From JANOAR01 sp031411235 (GTDB lineage Bacteria > Verrucomicrobiota > Verrucomicrobiia > Verrucomicrobiales > Verrucomicrobiaceae), in contig JANOAR010000135.1 in the NCBI GenBank assembly GCA_031411235.1, forward strand, positions 1 to 64,000: a stretch of DNA of 64,000 bases, given 5' to 3'. Both the position numbers and the translations under genes were made by a program. The stretch's first letter is position 1. The number at the start of each line of letters is the position of its first letter. Below are positions 1 through 9,104 of the stretch, piece by piece. The notes below the pieces were generated by a model. That model did no database searches. It was given only the letters and a program-made list of their open reading frames with translations, and was not told the origin of the DNA.

Positions 1-124
1 AGCCTAGCCTAGCCTAGCCTAGCCTAGCCTAGCCTAGCCTAGCCTAGCCTAGCCTAGCCTAGCCTAGCCTAGCCTAGCCTAGCCTAGCCTAGCCTAGCCT
101 AGCCTAGCCTAGCCTAGCCTAGCC
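1..124. repeat. AGCCT pentanucleotide microsatellite
   Basis: There are twenty-four uninterrupted copies of AGCCT, plus a partial fifth base group, and the array continues past the left edge of the window. It runs straight into a 30-bp segment that recurs at 4041-4070 and that itself contains CCTAG. The array may therefore have grown by slippage from that segment. Copy number is likely to be variable, and an assembly collapse or expansion is possible. Confidence 0.95.
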
Positions 125-147
125 CATGAAGCAGGCCCGTCTCTCCT
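118..147. repeat. 30-bp direct repeat, left copy
   Basis: This segment matches 4041-4070 at 29 of 30 positions; the one difference is C at 143 against T at 4066. The flanks of the two copies are unrelated apart from the AGCCT array on the left. The pair encloses three minus-strand genes. It may be a duplicated target or attachment sequence, or a leftover of recombination. Confidence 0.85.
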
Positions 148-167
148 ATTAGGCTTTTGGCATTGCT

Positions 168-1133
168 TTATTCATCTGGAGGAACAGGATTCATTCCTAG
201 CAATGCTTGAGCACTGAATCGCAGATGGACGTTTGCGTCGTTTTTATAGTGTTCGGCTACGGATGGATCTCTGCCAAAAGCAAATTCGAGGGCTTGTACC
301 CGGATCGAGATGGGTTGCTTGGGAAGAAGTCCTTGGGCGATCATGCGTTGCGCGAGTTTTTCATCGCCCGAGGCATTGGCGAGGATCAGAAGCTGCATTC
401 GCTCGCCCTCGTCCTGCAAAGTAGCAAAGCGCATTTCAATGTCCGATTTCGCATCGAGTGGAGCGGTCGCGAGGCGTTCGCCAAGTTCTACGAGGCGATC
501 CTCATCGGTAACGCCGTCTGGAGCTGGAAACCTGCGTGTGCCTTCGACTGCGGTGGCATCAGAGATGACAACGACTTCATCACCTCGTGGCACATCGGCC
601 TCTGAATGGACTCCCGGTTGTGCTGTGGTGATGGGTCTGCGCCGCTGCACTGCGTTACTTCCTGTGTCTATACCTCGATATACAATGGGGGCAAATGCTG
701 GCGGCGGTGGTTGATTTGTTGTGGGTGCGCCAGTCAATGCAAGGCTGCCTATGCTCTTCTCAGGTAAGAACAATGGGTTGGCTTGAGTGTTAATAGCACT
801 GGTGCTGCCTGTAACCCGTTGATCTGTACCATTACTGGATGTGTCTGGACGGCTGGGACGCGAAGGCGTCTGCTGGTTGCCATTTGTGGAGCGTGGTAGG
901 GTGGGGGTGACGGTGCCATGCGTCGCAGTCGATGACTTTGATCTGCGGCTCTGGTCACCAGTAGCGAGCGACTGTGACTGAGAGTTTTGATTTGTTACTA
1001 GCTTCGCTGCCGTATCTGCGTTGCCTGATTGAGACAAGGGATAGGAGGGGGCGCTCAAGTGTATTCCCACCCACACGGCACCAGCAGTGAATGTGCCGAT
1101 AACGAGTATAGACAGTGTGATGCGTTGTTGCAT
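168..1133 (-). CDS. Exported hypothetical protein with Ser/Thr/Pro-rich linker
   Basis: I do not recognise this 321-residue protein. A hydrophobic segment at about residues 5-25 suggests a signal anchor or signal peptide. Residues about 30-175 are rich in Ser, Thr, Gln, Asn and Pro and look disordered. A compact, charged, mostly helical C-terminal part follows (about 205-321, with the motif EDRLVELGERL). I chose the ATG at 1133, which has AGGAG ten bases upstream; a TTG two codons earlier is the alternative. It is the last of three co-directional genes in the block enclosed by the 30-bp direct repeat, and all three encode exported products. The role is unknown; a surface-attached or envelope protein is an inference. 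Confidence 0.6.
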   Translation of the reverse strand: MQQRITLSILVIGTFTAGAVWVGIHLSAPSYPLSQSGNADTAAKLVTNQNSQSQSLATGDQSRRSKSSTATHGTVTPTLPRSTNGNQQTPSRPSRPDTSSNGTDQRVTGSTSAINTQANPLFLPEKSIGSLALTGAPTTNQPPPPAFAPIVYRGIDTGSNAVQRRRPITTAQPGVHSEADVPRGDEVVVISDATAVEGTRRFPAPDGVTDEDRLVELGERLATAPLDAKSDIEMRFATLQDEGERMQLLILANASGDEKLAQRMIAQGLLPKQPISIRVQALEFAFGRDPSVAEHYKNDANVHLRFSAQALLGMNPVPPDE

Positions 1134-1187
1134 AAACAAAGATCTCCTGTGTGGGTGGGTAACGACTTGGGGGCCTGTGAGCTTGGA

Positions 1188-3083
1188 TCAAGGTGTCCAC
1201 TTCGTTTCGTCAGCCTTGGGGCGGTCGTAATTGAGCCCTTGGACTTTCCAAGTGTATGTATAGCCAGCGCGATGTCCCGTGAGCTTGAGCGTGCGGGTGT
1301 CGGTAGTGCTGCTTGCGGGCTCACTGACGATGATGTTTTTCCATACCTTGCCATTCTGGGTAATGCGCAAGGCATGCTTGCTGGCGTTGATGGCCTTAGT
1401 CCACGAGTAAGTGACTGTCCCTCCCGAAGCCGTGAATCCATAAGGGTATGGAGCCAAGCTCGATGGATCGCCAGGTAAGGCCAGTAATCGATTGAACTCA
1501 GTCCAATCATCATCGTACTGTTTGCCTCCGCGTACTGAAATTTTCGTGAGGTCAGGCAAGTATTGCGTGTAGCTCGGCGTTGTCCAGTTCACCCGCCATT
1601 GATAGCGCCCGAGGGGGAAAGGACTTTTGGCGACATAACTGGCTTGGCCTTTCGGGACAATGGCGGTGAGGTAGGATTTCCAGAACCAAGTGGCTGAGTC
1701 AAAGCGCATGATCTGGAGTTCAACGGACGAGGGGGACGGCTGCATTCCGCCCGTGGGTAGCTCGAAGGTGAAGGCAGGCAGGAAGCTGGCAATATCTCCT
1801 CGGGGCAGACGTGGGTTGGTGTCGATCTCATTGACGATAGCGGTGAGACCTGGGGAAACTTCTGAGGCATTGGCGGCTTGGCGGGCGAGGCCGCCAGTAG
1901 CGCCTGAGATGGAACCAAACATGGCTTCTGCGTCCGTATCCGTGCCAACAAGAAGGGTATGGACATGGATGGGCAGCGTGGTGCTGCGTGCCTTGGCCAA
2001 GACGGTTGTTGAGGATTTACCGCCTGGAAATGGCTCAGGGTCATGGCCGGGGGCGTCACCGAGGACAAAGATATTGCGTTCCACAGGATCGGGGCGCCAG
2101 CCGCCGAGGACAGTGCCACTAACAGCTGCGTCTAGGGCAGAATAGACAGACTCTGGCCAGTCATTGCCTCCACTGGCACTTAGCCCATTAATGGCTGCTT
2201 TAGCTGCGGTACTGTTGGTGTTGGCGAATGAGGTGCGCACTTGGTATGTATAGTCGCTAGGGTCTCCATATGGAGACTGGGGATAGTCTTTGTAGTCCAT
2301 CACAGCGATGCGGTAGTCTTTGAAGCGGTTCGTGATGTCGTCTATCAGGGTATTTACATTGGTTTTCACATTGGCGATGTCGTCTCCCATGCTTCCTGTG
2401 GAGTCGATGAGGAACACTAGATCCAGAGAGCCGGCAATCTTCACCGTGTGAGTCCAGCGATGGGGGCCTGAATAGTAGGATGTGGAACCTTGGAATGTGG
2501 TGATGGGGGCGGTGTAGAAGTCTCCGGACGTAGGTGGCCACGGGTCATTGATGGACATGGTCGTGCCATCGAAGCCCATAACCACGACCACATGTCCCCC
2601 GCCGTCATTGTTGTTGGCGTTGTAGGATGAGAGGGTCTTGTACCAGGCGATGCGAGCGATAACAGGGCGATCATTGTCTATCTCTCGCTGCAAAGACTCA
2701 CTGCTAATTTGCCCATGAACACTGGTTTTCAGATTGGTCGCATAGTGCTCAATCACGGCGGACATGCCTCGGCGCAGAATGGTGACGGCTGCTGCTGGAT
2801 TACCCACGCCATACTGATCCTTGGTATAGGCCGATGACACGGCATCGGTTGAAAGATGGTTGGGGAAATTATAGCCCGCAGTGGCCCAGTCGGCGATCAT
2901 TTGCTGGGATGGGTGGGGGCCGACAGCGAGGTGAGTCATCACCATCAGGGAACACGCATTCCAACACCATTGGTTTTTCTGCTGTCCAATGAGCGGAACG
3001 GTTAACGTTGCGGCATTGAGGCCGCAGGGGCTGACGAACATACCAAATATGATCGAAAGAACGATATATCTCTTGCTTTGCAT
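1188..3083 (-). CDS. Secreted papain-like cysteine protease with VWA domain
   Basis: This 631-residue protein has an N-terminal signal peptide (about 1-24). A papain-like domain of the C39/C70 (AvrRpt2) type follows: Gln before Cys40 in the context QQKNQWCWNACS, His164 in GGGHVVVVMGFDG, and an Asn/Asp pair at 179-180 (INDPW), which fit a Cys-His-Asn/Asp catalytic set. A von Willebrand A domain begins near residue 220 with an intact MIDAS motif, DSTGS at 227-231. The last roughly 200 residues look beta-rich and include FN3-like sequence. The architecture points to an extracellular protease with a metal-dependent adhesion domain. It lies 54 bp from the hypothetical gene downstream and 26 bp from the one upstream, so co-transcription is likely. 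The substrate is unknown. Confidence 0.8.
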   Translation of the reverse strand: MQSKRYIVLSIIFGMFVSPCGLNAATLTVPLIGQQKNQWCWNACSLMVMTHLAVGPHPSQQMIADWATAGYNFPNHLSTDAVSSAYTKDQYGVGNPAAAVTILRRGMSAVIEHYATNLKTSVHGQISSESLQREIDNDRPVIARIAWYKTLSSYNANNNDGGGHVVVVMGFDGTTMSINDPWPPTSGDFYTAPITTFQGSTSYYSGPHRWTHTVKIAGSLDLVFLIDSTGSMGDDIANVKTNVNTLIDDITNRFKDYRIAVMDYKDYPQSPYGDPSDYTYQVRTSFANTNSTAAKAAINGLSASGGNDWPESVYSALDAAVSGTVLGGWRPDPVERNIFVLGDAPGHDPEPFPGGKSSTTVLAKARSTTLPIHVHTLLVGTDTDAEAMFGSISGATGGLARQAANASEVSPGLTAIVNEIDTNPRLPRGDIASFLPAFTFELPTGGMQPSPSSVELQIMRFDSATWFWKSYLTAIVPKGQASYVAKSPFPLGRYQWRVNWTTPSYTQYLPDLTKISVRGGKQYDDDWTEFNRLLALPGDPSSLAPYPYGFTASGGTVTYSWTKAINASKHALRITQNGKVWKNIIVSEPASSTTDTRTLKLTGHRAGYTYTWKVQGLNYDRPKADETKWTP

Positions 3084-3109
3084 GGGTGTGTTTTGGTTTT
3101 GCGTTTCTC

Positions 3110-3799
3110 TTACTTACCGGGATCGGGCGCACTTATGGTTCGTCCGATTTTTTGAAGCTGGTCTTCCAGCGGCACCAGTTGGATGCCCTGGGGATTGATG
3201 GTATGATCCGACATGCCCACGAGTGAAGTGAGGTTTTTTGGCTCGGTCTTGATACTGAATAAAAATTCACTGGTGTGCGGAAGCAGGTAAATTTCGATGC
3301 TCGCGGCAGGCCATCGTTTCAAAACGGGCACTAGTAGCTTCGCCATATTTGAGCGGCCAAAAATGCCTCGCTTCCAGCGCTTCGTGCCAGTGTCGTAGTC
3401 CATGAAAAGCAGGCATCGCACGGCATCGCCTGAGGTGACAGGAAAGACGAAAGCGTGTGTGGAATTCGAAACCTCGGCAAGACTGGCCTTGGGGTTTTTG
3501 TTTGCCTCATCAGGATTAACGACGAAAAGCGGTAGCCCTGTGGAGACTTTGGCTGTTGCGAGCGGCGCGTCCGCAGAGAAGCCCAGCTTTTCTTCGACAT
3601 GCCCCATCAACTTTATCGCTTCGACCAGAGCGACTTCAGCATCAGTAGTGGCCAGTTTCAGATCGTCTTCATTCGCGTGTAGCCAAGCTGTCATATTCCA
3701 AAGCACCATGAGGCCAGCAAACACAACAAGATGCCTTGTTTGGTTCGCAGAACTTTGCTGCCAACGACAACTATTATTGAACATTTGCATGTGATGCAT
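3110..3799 (-). CDS. Exported hypothetical protein
   Basis: This 229-residue protein has no family that I recognise. The N-terminus has a basic/polar stretch followed by a hydrophobic segment (LVVFAGLMVLWNMTAWLHA, about residues 24-42) with a plausible signal peptidase site after LHA. The mature part is a single mixed alpha/beta domain (motifs LPLFVVNPDEA, RCLLFMDYDT, IEIYLLPHTSEF). It is the first gene of the three-gene minus-strand block, 26 bp ahead of the protease gene, so it may work with that enzyme; this is inferred from position only. The start is uncertain: ATGs exist at 3799 and 3790 and neither has a clear Shine-Dalgarno sequence. Confidence 0.6.
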   Translation of the reverse strand: MHHMQMFNNSCRWQQSSANQTRHLVVFAGLMVLWNMTAWLHANEDDLKLATTDAEVALVEAIKLMGHVEEKLGFSADAPLATAKVSTGLPLFVVNPDEANKNPKASLAEVSNSTHAFVFPVTSGDAVRCLLFMDYDTGTKRWKRGIFGRSNMAKLLVPVLKRWPAASIEIYLLPHTSEFLFSIKTEPKNLTSLVGMSDHTINPQGIQLVPLEDQLQKIGRTISAPDPGK

Positions 3800-4040
3800 G
3801 ATTTCAGTTCACCCAAAAATGACAAGTGCAATTTTATCTCTTTGAATATGACTTACGTGTCATTGATAGAGTCATTTTTATCATAATCATGGTCGCTCCA
3901 TAATATTTTAATCTCAACGGGGAAGCTGAGTGCGCTGCATTCAATGCAGCCAATCTCGCCGTGGATAGACCACAGCTTTTACGAGCACATTCTGCTACGA
4001 TGTATTGAACAAGCACTCATGCACTTGACCCTTCCCCTCG
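3800..4040. other. AT-rich divergent intergenic region
   Basis: This stretch separates the minus-strand exported-protein block from gpmI and contains no convincing gene. A 60-codon minus-strand frame at 3834-4016 shows no recognisable features and was not accepted. The AT-rich centre (about 3830-3910) probably holds the promoter of the minus-strand block. I could not fix -35 and -10 boxes with confidence. Confidence 0.4.
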
Positions 4041-4070
4041 CCTAGCCCATGAAGCAGGCCCGTCTTTCCT
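4041..4070. repeat. 30-bp direct repeat, right copy
   Basis: This is the partner of 118-147, with one mismatch. It ends 31 bp before the gpmI start codon, so it lies in the gpmI leader. It contains an ATG followed by open codons, but that frame has no recognisable product. Its presence in a leader here and beside a microsatellite at 118 suggests that sequence upstream of gpmI was duplicated when the block in between was gained. Confidence 0.85.
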
Positions 4071-4101
4071 CTCAAACACCACCCATCCCCCACCTCTTCC
4101 T

Positions 4102-5652
4102 ATGGCCAAAAAACCTGTCGTTCTCATCATCCGCGATGGCTGGGGCATCAACCCTGGCGGCAAGGCGCAAGCTGTGGCCAATGGCGATGCCACGTTGCTC
4201 GCGCAGACGCCCTTCCATGATGAACTCTATGCCCAGTATCCACGCAGCACGGTGAGCGCCAGCGGCGAGGACGTGGGCCTGCCCGAGGGACAGATGGGCA
4301 ACAGCGAAGTGGGGCATCTGAACCTCGGCGCGGGGCGCATCGTTTACCAAGACCTCACCCGCATCAATAAGTGCATTCGCGATGGCGAGCTGGTCGCGCA
4401 GCCAGTGTTGCAGGAAGCCTTCGCCGCTGCCCGTGGCAAGCGTTTGCACTTCCTCGGCCTCATCAGCGATGGCGGTGTGCATAGCCACCAGGATCATCTC
4501 GCGGCGCTGTGCAATTCGGCGAAGGCGGCGGGCTGCGATGACTTGATGGTACACGCGATCACCGATGGCCGCGACACTTCACCGAAGGGCGGCGTGGCCT
4601 ACGTGGCCAAGCTGGAGGCCGATCTGAAGCCCAGCGGTGCCGTTATCGCCACGGTCATTGGCCGCTACTACGCGATGGATCGCGACAAGCGCTGGGAGCG
4701 CAACAAGCTCGCCTGGGACGCCATCGTGCTCGGTCGCGGCGAGGCTCGCAGCGATACACCGAGCGCGGCCATCGCGGCGGCGTATCCGAGCGATCCACGC
4801 GGCGATGAGTTCATGCAGCCGATGATTTTTGCCTACGGCAACGAACAACGCATCCGTGACGGCGATGTAGTGTTGTGGTTTAATTTCCGCGCCGACCGCG
4901 CCCGCCAGCTCAGCGATGCTTTCTTGAAGCAGGGCTTCGACGGCTTCGACCGCGAGGTGACGCCGAAGGTCGGCTACTTCACCCTCACCGAGTACGACTC
5001 CACGTATGAGTGCCTCGGTGCGCGTATTGTTTTCAGCAGCACAAGCATGGACAACATTCTCGGCCAAGTCATCGCCAAGGCCGGGCTGAAACAACTGCGC
5101 GCCGCCGAGACGGAGAAGTACCCGCACGTCACCTTCTTCTTCAACGGCGGCGTCGAGAAGCCCAACGTGGGCGAGGATCGCTACCTCGCGATCAGCCCCA
5201 AGGAAGTGCCTACCTACGACAAGAAGCCGCAGATGAGCGCACCGGATTTGACCTTCGAGGTGCTGCGCCGCTTGGATCAATACGACGCCGTCATCATGAA
5301 CTACGCCAACCCCGACATGGTCGGCCACACCGGCGTCGTGGAGGCAGGCATCCACGCCTGCGAGACCATCGACCTCGCCGTGCGCATGATCGTGGAGAAG
5401 GTGCTGGCGCTCGGTGGCAAGCTCTTCATCACCGCCGATCACGGCAACTGCGAACTCATGCGCAACCCCGACGGCAGCCCGCACACCGCGCACACCACAA
5501 ATCTCGTCCATGGCATCTACGTCGCCGCCGACTCACCCAGCTACACCGTGAGGAACGGCATTCTCGCCGACATCGCGCCGACGCTGCTCGACATGCTCGG
5601 CGTGGCCCAGCCCACCGAAATGACAGGTAAGACGCTGCTCGTGAAAAAATAA
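4102..5652 (+). CDS. gpmI: 2,3-bisphosphoglycerate-independent phosphoglycerate mutase
   Basis: This enzyme interconverts 3- and 2-phosphoglycerate in cytosolic glycolysis and gluconeogenesis and uses two Mn ions. At 516 residues it has the usual length of the family. Visible motifs are the N-terminal metal-binding RDGWG with Asp12, the phosphoserine loop GQMGNSEVGHLNLGAG with Ser68, the substrate-binding HAITDGRDTSPKGG near 155, and the C-terminal metal site TADHGNCE near 447. The reading frame is intact. It is followed after 12 bp by aroC, which suggests one transcript. The right copy of the 30-bp direct repeat lies in its 5' leader. Confidence 0.97.
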   Translation: MAKKPVVLIIRDGWGINPGGKAQAVANGDATLLAQTPFHDELYAQYPRSTVSASGEDVGLPEGQMGNSEVGHLNLGAGRIVYQDLTRINKCIRDGELVAQPVLQEAFAAARGKRLHFLGLISDGGVHSHQDHLAALCNSAKAAGCDDLMVHAITDGRDTSPKGGVAYVAKLEADLKPSGAVIATVIGRYYAMDRDKRWERNKLAWDAIVLGRGEARSDTPSAAIAAAYPSDPRGDEFMQPMIFAYGNEQRIRDGDVVLWFNFRADRARQLSDAFLKQGFDGFDREVTPKVGYFTLTEYDSTYECLGARIVFSSTSMDNILGQVIAKAGLKQLRAAETEKYPHVTFFFNGGVEKPNVGEDRYLAISPKEVPTYDKKPQMSAPDLTFEVLRRLDQYDAVIMNYANPDMVGHTGVVEAGIHACETIDLAVRMIVEKVLALGGKLFITADHGNCELMRNPDGSPHTAHTTNLVHGIYVAADSPSYTVRNGILADIAPTLLDMLGVAQPTEMTGKTLLVKK

Positions 5653-5664
5653 GACCTCCCTTTT

Positions 5665-6753
5665 ATGGCAAGCATCCACGGCACACTCTTCCGCGTCAGC
5701 ACCTTCGGCGAATCCCACGGCGCGGGGGTGGGAGTCATCGTCGATGGCTGCCCGCCGCGCCTCGCTCTCACCGAGGCCGACCTTCAAGCCGAGCTGGATC
5801 GCCGTCGCCCAGGGCAGAGCAAGATCGTGACGCCGCGCCAGGAAGATGACCGCTGCGAGATTTTATCCGGCGTGGTCGATGGCCTCACCACCGGCACGCC
5901 TATCGCCGTGCTGGTACGCAACACCGACCAACGTGGCTCGGCCTACACGGAGATGGCTACGGCCTACCGCCCCAGCCACGCCGACTACACCTACGATGCC
6001 AAATACGGTATCCGCTCCGTCCACGGTGGCGGCCGCGCCTCCGCCCGCGAGACGATAGGCCGCGTCGCAGCCGGAGCCATCGCGAGGAAGCTGCTCCAGC
6101 AGCATCTGCCCGGCTACGAAGCCATCGCCTGGGTGAAGAGCATCCATACTTTAAATGCCACCGTAGATCCCACGACCGTGACCGCCGAGCAGGTGGAGAG
6201 CAACATCGTGCGCACCGCCGATGCTGCGATGGTGGAGCCGATGATCGAACTCATTACCCAAGTGCGCAGCGAGGGCAACTCGGTGGGCGGCGTCATCGAA
6301 TGCGTGGTGCGCGGCGTGCCGCCCGGCCTAGGCGAGCCGGTCTTCGACAAGCTGGAGGCCGAGCTGGCCAAGGCGATGCTCTCACTGCCCGCGACAAAAG
6401 GTTTTGAGATAGGCAGCGGCTTCGCAGGCACGCTGATGACAGGAGCGGAGCATAACGACGAATTTTATATGGATGGTCAAACCGTGCGCACGCGGACAAA
6501 TCGCAGCGGCGGTATCCAGGGCGGCATCTCGAATGGCGAAGCCATCGTCTTCCGCGTCGCCTTCAAGCCCACCGCCACCATCCTGCAATCGCAAAAGACC
6601 GTCACCAACGATGGCCAGGACACCACGCTGGCTGCCCGCGGTCGCCACGATGCCTGCGTGTTGCCCCGCGCCGTACCGATGGTGGAGGCGATGGTGCATC
6701 TTGTGCTGGCCGACCACTGGCTCCGGCAGCAGGCGCAGCAGGCTCGTGGGTGA
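5665..6753 (+). CDS. aroC: Chorismate synthase
   Basis: Chorismate synthase catalyses the last step of the shikimate pathway, converting 5-enolpyruvylshikimate-3-phosphate to chorismate with reduced FMN. The 362-residue product has the family length and signatures: the N-terminal FGESHGAGVGVIVDGCPP, the RPSHADYTYDAKYG block, GGGRASARETIGRVAAGAIA, and a late RHDACVLPRAVPMVEAM. It starts 12 bp after gpmI and is probably co-transcribed with it. Chorismate also feeds menaquinone synthesis, to which menA elsewhere in the window belongs. About 250 bp of AT-rich, gene-free sequence follows and probably carries the promoter of the next gene. Confidence 0.97.
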   Translation: MASIHGTLFRVSTFGESHGAGVGVIVDGCPPRLALTEADLQAELDRRRPGQSKIVTPRQEDDRCEILSGVVDGLTTGTPIAVLVRNTDQRGSAYTEMATAYRPSHADYTYDAKYGIRSVHGGGRASARETIGRVAAGAIARKLLQQHLPGYEAIAWVKSIHTLNATVDPTTVTAEQVESNIVRTADAAMVEPMIELITQVRSEGNSVGGVIECVVRGVPPGLGEPVFDKLEAELAKAMLSLPATKGFEIGSGFAGTLMTGAEHNDEFYMDGQTVRTRTNRSGGIQGGISNGEAIVFRVAFKPTATILQSQKTVTNDGQDTTLAARGRHDACVLPRAVPMVEAMVHLVLADHWLRQQAQQARG

Positions 6754-7002
6754 GCCTGTCGGAGGACTCGGCGACAAAATGGTTTGGCCTAGTTCAATCC
6801 AAGCAAAAATTAATCTCAAAGATAAAAATATTCTCAATTATTGATTGATATTTGGGAAGAATTGAATACTATGGCGCTGTGTTTTACCGTCGAGGCCTTC
6901 ATTATCTTATCATAAATATAGAAAAACCTTGAAGTTACCTGTGCGTATGTTAATTTTCGTCCGGTTACCTTTGTCTTTTTCAAAAAATCAACGCTCCCCA
7001 CT

Positions 7003-7449
7003 ATGTCAGCATCCACAACCAAATCTATCCCTCGTGACCATGGAAAACTGGCAGATTTTATTCTGTTCAGTCAGCGCGAGTTCCTGCTGAATTTGTCCAG
7101 AGATCTGAGCAAAGATAATATCTCCTTCGCTCAGTTTTTCCTGCTCAGCTACCTCGCTACCTCGAAGGATCTGACCATGACCGACATTGCTCGCAAGATG
7201 GGGCACTCCACCGCTGCCGCGACGGGGCTCGTAGATCGTCTGGAAAAGCTTGGTTACATGGAGCGCACGCACGCCATTGATGACCGTCGTAAAGTGCTTG
7301 TCCGTGTGACTTCCAAGGGTCTCGACCTCGTGAGCCGGATGCGTGATGAATTGCAGAGCCGCATCGCTGATGCCATGCAGGAAACGCAGACCCAGGACGC
7401 CTCCAGCTTCATGACCGCTTATCGTAAGCTGGACGAAGCCGTGGCTTAA
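7003..7449 (+). CDS. MarR-family transcriptional regulator
   Basis: This 148-residue protein is a typical MarR-type winged-helix regulator that would bind DNA as a dimer. The recognition helix and wing lie in HSTAAATGLVDRLEKLGYMER and the DDRRKVLVRVTSKG segment (about residues 66-107), with helical dimerisation segments at both ends. It stands alone between a 249-bp AT-rich upstream region and a strong hairpin terminator, so it is probably a single-gene unit that may regulate itself. Ligand and targets cannot be read from the sequence. Confidence 0.9.
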   Translation: MSASTTKSIPRDHGKLADFILFSQREFLLNLSRDLSKDNISFAQFFLLSYLATSKDLTMTDIARKMGHSTAAATGLVDRLEKLGYMERTHAIDDRRKVLVRVTSKGLDLVSRMRDELQSRIADAMQETQTQDASSFMTAYRKLDEAVA

Positions 7450-7473
7450 TATCTAGCTACCTTAACACTTCAG

Positions 7474-7519
7474 AAGTCCGGCTTGGTCAGCGTTGAGGCC
7501 TCGCCGGACTTTTTATTTT
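7474..7519 (+). terminator. Rho-independent terminator after the MarR gene
   Basis: A perfect 9-bp stem pairs 7474-7482 (AAGTCCGGC) with 7503-7511 (GCCGGACTT) across a 20-nt loop. The T-rich tract TTTTATTTTA follows. It lies 25 bp after the MarR stop codon and ends before the start chosen for the next gene. Confidence 0.85.
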
Positions 7520-7542
7520 ATCTGGGCTCCTATTCCACCTGC

Positions 7543-8196
7543 ATGACCTTCCCAGCCCTAGCAAGCCAGCCGCAGTTTCTCAGTCGATTTGTTCTTCGCG
7601 TTCCCGGTATTGATGTGGATGGCGAGCGCAACGAAGTTCTCGCTCGCTTGCGTCCTCAGCATCTCGCGGCTGTCCAGGAGTTAGGGTTTACGGAAGCCCA
7701 GTTTTGCGAGGCGGAGCAAGTGCATGGTGCAGGCATCGCCGTCGTAGAGTCGGCCCCCACCGGCATCGCGTTGGGCGTTGATGGGCTGGTGTGTGCCCTG
7801 CCAAATCTGGTGCTGGGCATTTATGTGGCCGACTGCTGCGCGGTGTATTTGGTGGATCCGGTGACGCATGCGTTTGGCCTCGTCCACGCTGGCAAAAAAG
7901 GGGCCGAACTCGGCATCGTGCCGCAGGCGATCACCTTGCTCGCAGAGCGCTTTGGCGCACGCGTGCAGGACATCATCGTGCAGCTCAGTCCGTGCATTCG
8001 CCCGCCTGACTATGAGGTGGACTTCGCCGCGCAGGTGAGGGCTCAGTGTCTCGCCGCTGGCATTGCGCCGCAGCATTTGCACGACTGTGGCCTCAGCACT
8101 GCCACCGACCTGTCACGTTTCTACTCCTACCGCATCGAAAAAGGCCGCACAGGCAGAATGCTCGCGCTGCTGGGCCGTGCTGGCGATGCTTGTTGA
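7543..8196 (+). CDS. pgeF: PgeF/YfiH-family (multicopper polyphenol oxidase-like) protein
   Basis: This 217-residue cytosolic protein belongs to the YfiH/PgeF (DUF152, laccase-domain) family. Known members act on purine nucleosides or edit peptidoglycan precursors. The Zn-site His and Cys residues are present: EQVHGAGI, VADCCAVYLVDP and GLVHAGKKG. The last is HAGWRG in most members, so HAGKKG is a small deviation. I started it at the ATG at 7543; an upstream GTG at 7483 would lie inside the terminator stem-loop. It is followed by ispE, possibly with overlap, and the two are probably co-transcribed. Confidence 0.85.
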   Translation: MTFPALASQPQFLSRFVLRVPGIDVDGERNEVLARLRPQHLAAVQELGFTEAQFCEAEQVHGAGIAVVESAPTGIALGVDGLVCALPNLVLGIYVADCCAVYLVDPVTHAFGLVHAGKKGAELGIVPQAITLLAERFGARVQDIIVQLSPCIRPPDYEVDFAAQVRAQCLAAGIAPQHLHDCGLSTATDLSRFYSYRIEKGRTGRMLALLGRAGDAC

Positions 8197-8233
8197 ATCC
8201 GAGGCATCAGCCCGCTATCGCTGCACCCCCGAC

Positions 8234-9094
<861 letters not shown>

Positions 9095-9104
9095 CCATTA
9101 GCAC

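Noticed and set aside
3834..4016. 60-codon minus-strand frame upstream of gpmI
   Set aside because: There is no ribosome binding site, no recognisable motif and no coding bias; the area is a likely promoter region.
4579..5511. 310-codon open frame on the minus strand
   Set aside because: It is antisense to gpmI, which has unmistakable family motifs in the other direction.
8063..8233. N-terminal extension of ispE overlapping the PgeF gene
   Set aside because: The 57 extra residues are Cys- and Arg-rich, unlike IspE, and lie out of frame over the end of the upstream gene.
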